DNA of 15,134 nucleotides from Blastomyces gilchristii SLH14081 (taxonomy: Eukaryota > Ascomycota > Eurotiomycetes > Onygenales > Ajellomycetaceae): assembly GCF_000003855.2 (NCBI RefSeq), contig NW_003101677.1, positions 403,230-418,363 of the forward strand. Direction: 5' to 3'. Positions 10,541-15,134 of the stretch are shown piece after piece. The notes beneath the pieces were generated by a model. That model worked only from the letters and a program-made list of their open reading frames with translations. It searched no databases and was not told where the DNA came from. Every line of letters begins with the position of its first letter. Positions within the stretch are counted from its first letter, which is position 1. Both the position numbers and the translations under genes were made by a program.

Positions 10541-10839
10541 ATATATGCTAAATGAACTGAGAGCATCAGCTCTTAGATCTGAAAATATTGATTGATTAAG
10601 ATAGAATAACTTATAACACTATACATACTTCTCTAATTAGAATACTCTCTCTCTGAACTGATACTAATATTAATATCTTCACTTTCTCTACACTGAATAA
10701 ACTGTGATATACAGCAGCTTAGACTGATGAACTTCTTCAGACTCTTACTGAAGCAGTATATCAAGAAGTATTCTGATTTCTCTCAGAACTATATATAAGA
10801 GCTGATATCTCAGAATATTCAATCAATAATAATATCACT

Positions 10840-11600
10840 TTACAATTTCATGAATAATACTGAGTCTCTCACTCTGAATTCTTACACACTCAGATAATAT
10901 AAGAGATGTATAATTTATATATAACTGATTATTCAGGCTGTGAATAACTGTATAGAATAATCTTTCAAGAGTTCTACTAATCTGAGATATTAAACAGTAT
11001 CAGACACTTCATCTGAAACTGTAATCACTGTTCTTCTATTATCTCATGAAAGAACTGTAGAAAAGATCTATTAAAATTACTCAATATCTCTGATAGAATC
11101 TGATAAGATATAGTAATTAACTTCACTATTAATCTATCTAAGAGTAAGAGTTATAGAAACATTCTGATTATTGTAAATTGATTAAGCAAAGATATAATAT
11201 TAAATCCTTGTAATAAGATAAATACTGAACAAGTCACTGAAGCTTTTCTACAGAGCCTGTTCTATTGAATGTATAAATTACTGAGATTTATAGTATCAGA
11301 TCAGAGCTGTTAATTTATAAGTACTCTCTGAATAAGAATCTGTCAAGTTCTCAAGATTACATGTTATCTGTCAACTGTCTATCACTCTGAGACTGATAGT
11401 GTATTGAAATAGATAATTCAGACTGTGAAGAATTATCTTCATAAGTTCTGCAATTACTTATAAAATGATTGATATGATCTTCTTCTACACACAGAGATCA
11501 CTATTAATAATCAAGATACTGTTTCAACAGATATAAGCCTGTTCTTTCTTATATATGAATATTACATGAAAGTGTTGAATCTTCTAGAGATTACACAGTT
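10840..11600 (+). other. Integrase, zinc-binding and catalytic core
   Basis: The HHCC zinc finger shows His at 10885, a Tyr where the second His is expected (DYSGC), and Cys pair C-x2-C at 11020 and 11029. In the DDE core the first Asp is Asn (codon 11119-11121, in VINFTINL), the second Asp is kept (IVSDQ, 11299-11301), and the Glu is Lys (11407-11409). Both changes are G-to-A transitions. The enzyme would insert cDNA into the genome; it cannot work here. Confidence 0.87.
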
Positions 11601-11997
11601 CACACTGAACTCTCACAGTTTAATTCAGATTACTGATAATATAGTAATAAAGCTCTGAGATATTTACAACTGAGCAGAGATCTTCATGATAATTATGAAA
11701 CAAGATTAAGAGAATTAAATCAATATTCAATGAGATTCCGCTGAGCAATATAAGATAGAAGACTTAATATAATTAAATCTCAAGAATATACAGATCACAT
11801 GTTTATCTTATATACTGAATTACTGTTATATCAAGTATAAAGTGACAGAAGTTCTAGATAGTCATAACTACTATCTTAACACATTATTAGAGATTCATAA
11901 TGTCTTTCATACAAGCTTACTCTGTCACACTGTCATCAATTCATTTCCTTCTCAACTGATTTCTGACTGACAGCTGTCAGAGATCATAGAAGAAGAT

Positions 11998-12111
11998 AAT
12001 GAACTTAAATAAGAGATTAAAGATATTCTTAATAAGAGATTTCACAGCTGCAGCTGATAATATCTTATGAAATGAGTCAGCTATAATTATCTGATCTGAA
12101 CTCTGAGTTCT
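11998..12111 (+). other. C-terminal chromodomain
   Basis: EIKDILNKRF and YLMK*VSYNY (12061-12090) match the chromodomain pattern 'EVE.IL..R....YLVKW.GY....WEP'. Three aromatic positions are now stops: 12010 (TAA), 12073 (TGA) and 12097 (TGA). Chromodomains of this clade are known to guide integration toward methylated histone H3K9 heterochromatin. Confidence 0.8.
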
Positions 12112-12161
12112 GTATTATCTGAAGTCATAGCTCTTGACTGATAAAAACTACACCTAATTAG

Positions 12162-12174
12162 AAAAGAGAGAGAC
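12162..12174 (+). promoter_or_regulatory. Polypurine tract
   Basis: The run AAAAGAGAGAGAC lies just after the end of pol and just before TAATGTGACAG, the usual layout of a plus-strand primer beside a 3' LTR in fungal Gypsy elements. It supports an LTR start near 12179. Confidence 0.6.
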
Positions 12175-12178
12175 TAAT

Positions 12179-12468
12179 GTGACAGACTGTATTCAATTAT
12201 TATATAGACTATTCTCTTACACTTCATACATTCTGCTGAAAGCTCTGATTCTTGATCATTCTCAATTATTAATTCTCAGCTGAAAACCTCATGAAATTTC
12301 TATTCTTCTGCTCTGAAGCTTCACTGTGTATACATTGTATACATGTATAAATATTCACTCTGATCACTGATTCTCACACTTTCTCTTTCTTTTTCTTCTT
12401 TAATGTTTTTCACTTTATTATATAAGATCTATATATTATATCAATCTATTCAGTGTAGATCTCTTATA
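12179..12468 (+). repeat. 3' LTR
   Basis: The proposed LTR starts TGTGACAG after the polypurine tract and ends ...GATCTCTTATA, with the 5' copy ending in TTACA; the final CA is changed to TA. Only 12336/12344-12468 is matched by the 5' copy. A TATAAA box and CT-rich tract lie near 12346-12400. The alternative is a short 133-nt LTR starting at 12336, which would leave no polypurine tract beside it. Confidence 0.65.
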
Positions 12469-12985
12469 ATTTTTATTTTTTAAATACTTCTTTTATAATA
12501 ACTATGTATTATTTATATTTTAAAACTGTAATTTAAATAAATTATTATATTAAAGAGCTTAAATATATTTATATTTAATAAATTATTTTTAACAATTTAA
12601 AATTTCAAGAATTTTTAATATTTTACTTGTAATTTATATAAAAATTAAAATTACAAAATTAAAAAAATTCTTAAAAACTAAAAATATATAATTTTTATAT
12701 AAAATAATATAATATCTATTAAATTATAATATATTTATATAATATTTATAAATTTTAATAATATATAGTATTTATTTCTTAATTTATAATTGAATATTGT
12801 ATATTTTATTTAATTGTATTTTATTTTATAATTAAATCTATATTTTAATCAATTTTAATTATATTATAATCATTTTGAATTATATTATAATGTAAATCTT
12901 GATATTTATAAATTACAAATTAAAAAGTTAAAATAATAAATATTCATTGAGATATTAACATTTGAAGTTAATTGAAATAGAATTA
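12469..12985. other. Extreme AT-rich spacer, no gene
   Basis: About 500 nt are almost pure A and T, with only isolated C or G. Here even CA and TG are scarce, unlike the neighbouring elements, which keep many CA, TG, CT and AG steps. No coding region or repeat unit is visible. It may be older or more completely mutated repeat DNA. Confidence 0.7.
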
Positions 12986-13022
12986 CAGAGGCGGGCGTTG
13001 AGTGTAGACAGGCGTTGAGTGA
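12986..13022. repeat. GC-bearing pocket with 17-nt direct repeat
   Basis: GGCGTTGAGTG occurs at 12994-13004 and 13011-13021, spaced 17 nt, preceded by GGCG. It is one of very few places keeping CG and GG dinucleotides. It lies between the AT spacer and the right inverted-repeat arm. Its role is unknown; it could be a remnant of the original target DNA. Confidence 0.55.
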
Positions 13023-13460
13023 TTGATTATATTAGTCAGTAATAAGAGAACCTTGATTGATGTAAATCTTTATATGAATGAGCTGAATCTAGACTGACTG
13101 TGTGACTGTGTCTGAGATCAGAATCAAACTTTACAGTTATTATATTATCTAAAAGTATTACTTCTAATTATAATTTATATTCATCACATTAATCTCAAAT
13201 CATATTATTTCAAATATTAAAAATCTCAGATTTACTTTTCAAATAAAAATCTAGTCTTAGATAAAGAATATATTTAAATTCTTAGTTATATTTTCATTCT
13301 GATCTCATTATTAAGAATGATATTAAATAAGATTATGAAATCACTTCTCACTTACATAATATCATAACATAGTGCTCATTTATTGAAAATTTAATAAAGA
13401 GTATTATTAAATATTATTACTTTTCTGAATACAGATTATAATTTATATAATTTTAATTAT

Positions 13461-13598
13461 AAAAAAATATATAATATAAAAAAAATAAAAAATAAAACAT
13501 AAAAGAAAACAAGAAAAAATCAGAAGAAAAAAAAAAGAGAAAAAGAAAAAGAAAAAAAAAATAAAAGAAAAAGAAAAAAAAATAAAAATAAAAAAAAT
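13461..13598 (-). repeat. A-rich low-complexity tract, right arm
   Basis: Counterpart of the T-rich tract in the left arm, with different lengths of the homopolymer runs. The Phe-rich frame on its minus strand is compositional. Confidence 0.85.
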
Positions 13599-14697
13599 CA
13601 AGATTACAGAGCTGTAGTATCTCTAAAATACTCACTTCTCAGAGTTTTTATAATATTTATTATCAACTGTGTATCTCTCACAGTGAGAGTAACACAGCTG
13701 TGATAAGTTATTATCTTAATATTATCTAATAAATAATCAGTATATATCTGTATAAATGTGAATATTTAGAAAATATACACTTAAAAAGTGTGATCAGAAT
13801 GAACTCTGCTGTCACTTGAATAATATTAAGAATAGAATACTGAAATCAATGATTTCTCTCATCAATTTCATAGATAAGATATATAAAGATGATCTTGAGA
13901 AATATAAGATTCTCTGACTTCTGATAAAAACAGATCTTATGAAGAGACTCTATTTTCATAATATTAGAGACTGAGTATTATTAAAAAGCATTACTTTTAT
14001 ACAATATATATACACTTACTGTGATGATTCACTCTTATATATATAACTGAGAGTTACAGCTTTCTCACACTGCACAGCTCTTTCTGAAATACTGTCATCA
14101 GTTTACAACTCACACAGTCTCTCAGTTCAGTATATACTGTATGTATACAGCTCTGTGTACTGAGGCTGTATTGATCATTATAGTCTGATATAGTACTCAC
14201 TTTTCACAGGTTATGTTTTATTTAAGAGAGAAAAAGAGAAGATATGACTTTGATTTTATTAAGAAGAGATGAATAATTAGTAATATTAAATATAATTTAA
14301 TTCTTCTGTATTTAAAATTTGATCAGTCTATACTCTTTAATTTAAGAATTTCTAAGAGTGTTTTAATAGTTTTTATATCAGCTTGAACTTAGTAATGAGT
14401 TGAAGAAGAAGAGAAAAGAGAGAAGAAAGAAATGAGAATAACTTATCTTTATAATATGAAAACAGAGAATTGTTACAATCATTCTCTCTAATAATAAAGA
14501 TCTGTTTTCTGCATGTATCTCTGATATAGATTACATAATAACTGCATATAAAGAATATCAATAATACATGTATTGAATAAAGATAATGTTATTATACAAT
14601 ACTGTAGCTGTTTCTATACATCTCTGAAAGCTGTTAATATTTTCTTTGTCTCTTTATATTTGATAAATTAGTAATATATTTCAATGCACTCTCTCTT

Positions 14698-14826
14698 TCA
14701 TCATCATCATCATTATTATTACTATTATTATTATCATTATTATCATCATCATTACTATTATTATTATTATTATTATTATCATCATCATCATTATTATTAT
14801 CATCATTATCATTATTATTATTATAT
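14698..14826 (-). repeat. ATC/ATT trinucleotide microsatellite, right arm
   Basis: Runs of ATC, ATT and ACT triplets matching the left-arm microsatellite in inverted orientation. It opens His/Tyr-rich and Ser/Leu-rich frames that are not genes. Confidence 0.85.
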
Positions 14827-14882
14827 TATTTCTAACTGTCTCTTCTGTCTTTATCTCTCTTCAATACTCACTGAAATTAATC

Positions 14883-15134
14883 ATGTTATGTTTCTTCAAA
14901 TATTCTGTGATTCTGCAGATCATTAAGGCGCGTGAGCCCTGTCACAGATTAAAGAGAGAGAAGAAGAAGATATTCAAGTGAGAGAAGATAGATTGTAGAA
15001 TATATTATAATATCTTGAAAAGACTCTGTAAGAAAGTAGAATAATAATGATTTTAAGTAATACTTCTGATAGATTTAGACTGAACTAAGTATAGAAATAA
15101 TGCAGATGACACTACTTATAAGAGATTGAAAAAG
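14883..15134 (+). pseudogene. Unidentified Lys/Glu-rich coding relic, right copy (partial)
   Basis: From an ATG at 14883 a frame reads through IIKAREPCHRLKREKKK to a TGA at about 14979, then continues with stops as charged sequence (ILKRLCKKVE, LLIDLD, KYRNNADDTTYKRLKK) to the window end. It corresponds to the left relic, which points the other way, so the two copies are divergent. The ATG is not conserved in the left copy, so the start is uncertain. The family is not recognised. Confidence 0.4.

Larger units (their letters stand above)
7204..12141 (+). pseudogene. Gag-Pol polyprotein relic, single frame
   Basis: From an ATG at 7204, about 100 nt after the 5' LTR, one frame can be followed for 1,646 codons to stops at 12139-12144. 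Gag, zinc knuckle, protease, reverse transcriptase, RNase H, integrase and chromodomain all lie in it, so I see no frameshift across 4.9 kb. Dozens of in-frame stops replace codons that family comparison suggests were Trp, Arg or Gln. Gag and pol share one frame without a recoding site, as in many fungal chromoviruses. In life it would be cut by its own protease, with assembly and reverse transcription in cytoplasmic particles. The exact start and end are inferred; an upstream start cannot be excluded. Confidence 0.88.
6972..12468 (+). mobile_element. Ty3/Gypsy chromovirus LTR retrotransposon, degraded
   Basis: An LTR retrotransposon with, in order: a 5' LTR remnant, leader, one gag-pol frame, a polypurine tract and a 3' LTR. 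The domain order protease, reverse transcriptase, RNase H, integrase, chromodomain defines Ty3/Gypsy chromoviruses. The shared 125-nt LTR segment shows 10 differences, all transitions, so the copies diverged mainly by C-to-T type mutation. The 5' LTR lacks the first 160 or so bases of the 3' LTR. No target-site duplication is visible: the left flank is the inverted-repeat arm and the right flank is AT-rich spacer. Confidence 0.9.
13089..15134 (-). repeat. Right arm of >2 kb inverted repeat
   Basis: Reverse complement of 4918-6971, beginning with CTAGACTGACTGTGTGACTG and continuing past the window end. The first 50 bases match the left arm with one G/A difference. No gene is recognised between 13089 and 14880. 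One small region (14927-14946) keeps CG and CC steps that the left arm has lost. Confidence 0.9.

Noticed and set aside
7204..12141. TGA read as Trp in an altered genetic code
   Set aside because: TAA and TAG also occur in frame, TGA also sits at apparent Arg positions, and catalytic residues are changed, so mutation explains the data better.
12469..12985. Inserted mitochondrial DNA
   Set aside because: The composition is similar, but no mitochondrial gene, tRNA or intron feature is visible.
14684..14926. His/Tyr-rich frame
   Set aside because: It is a translation of the trinucleotide microsatellite.
4918..15134. Inverted repeat as an assembly artefact
   Set aside because: The arms differ at many positions by transitions and by microsatellite lengths, which an assembly duplication would not produce.

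Overview
The window looks like a transposon graveyard in the genome of a filamentous ascomycete fungus (Pezizomycotina). It is very AT-rich, with CC, GG and CG almost absent. The only recognisable proteins are mobile-element proteins riddled with stop codons of the kind made by C-to-T and G-to-A changes. Homologous copies differ by transitions: all 10 differences between the two LTR copies, and all 6 in a 60-nt block compared between the inverted-repeat arms. This is the expected mark of repeat-induced point mutation (RIP) or a related deamination process. The taxonomic call is inference from element types and mutation style; no host gene was found.

Layout. 1-1054: AT-rich sequence without a recognisable gene, carrying a recurring 14-mer. 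1055-1232: a small pocket of nearly normal base composition. 1481 to about 3420, minus strand: relic of a hAT-family transposase, including the C-terminal dimerisation (hATC) region, broken near 2530-2702 by an AT-rich patch that coincides with a frame change. About 3740-4330: no gene seen. 4918-6971 and 13089-15134: two arms of a long inverted repeat, each over 2 kb; the right arm runs off the window. Each arm carries a trinucleotide microsatellite, a homopolymer-rich tract and part of an unidentified Lys/Glu-rich coding relic pointing outward. 6972-12468: a Ty3/Gypsy chromovirus retrotransposon with a truncated 5' LTR, a gag-pol frame of about 1,646 codons, and a 3' LTR. 12469-13088: an extremely AT-rich spacer ending in a GC-bearing pocket.

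The gag-pol relic is the best-supported feature. Gag with a CCHC knuckle, aspartic protease, reverse transcriptase, RNase H, integrase and chromodomain are all readable in one frame with no shift, although many codons are now stops and several catalytic residues are changed. Nothing here appears able to make a functional protein.

Most notable: the inner end of the inverted-repeat arm abuts the truncated 5' LTR exactly; conserved Trp codons are overwhelmingly TGA rather than TAG, which does not fit the classical CpA preference of RIP; and a few short segments escaped mutation. I found no convincing host gene, tRNA, rRNA, CRISPR array or new functional system.
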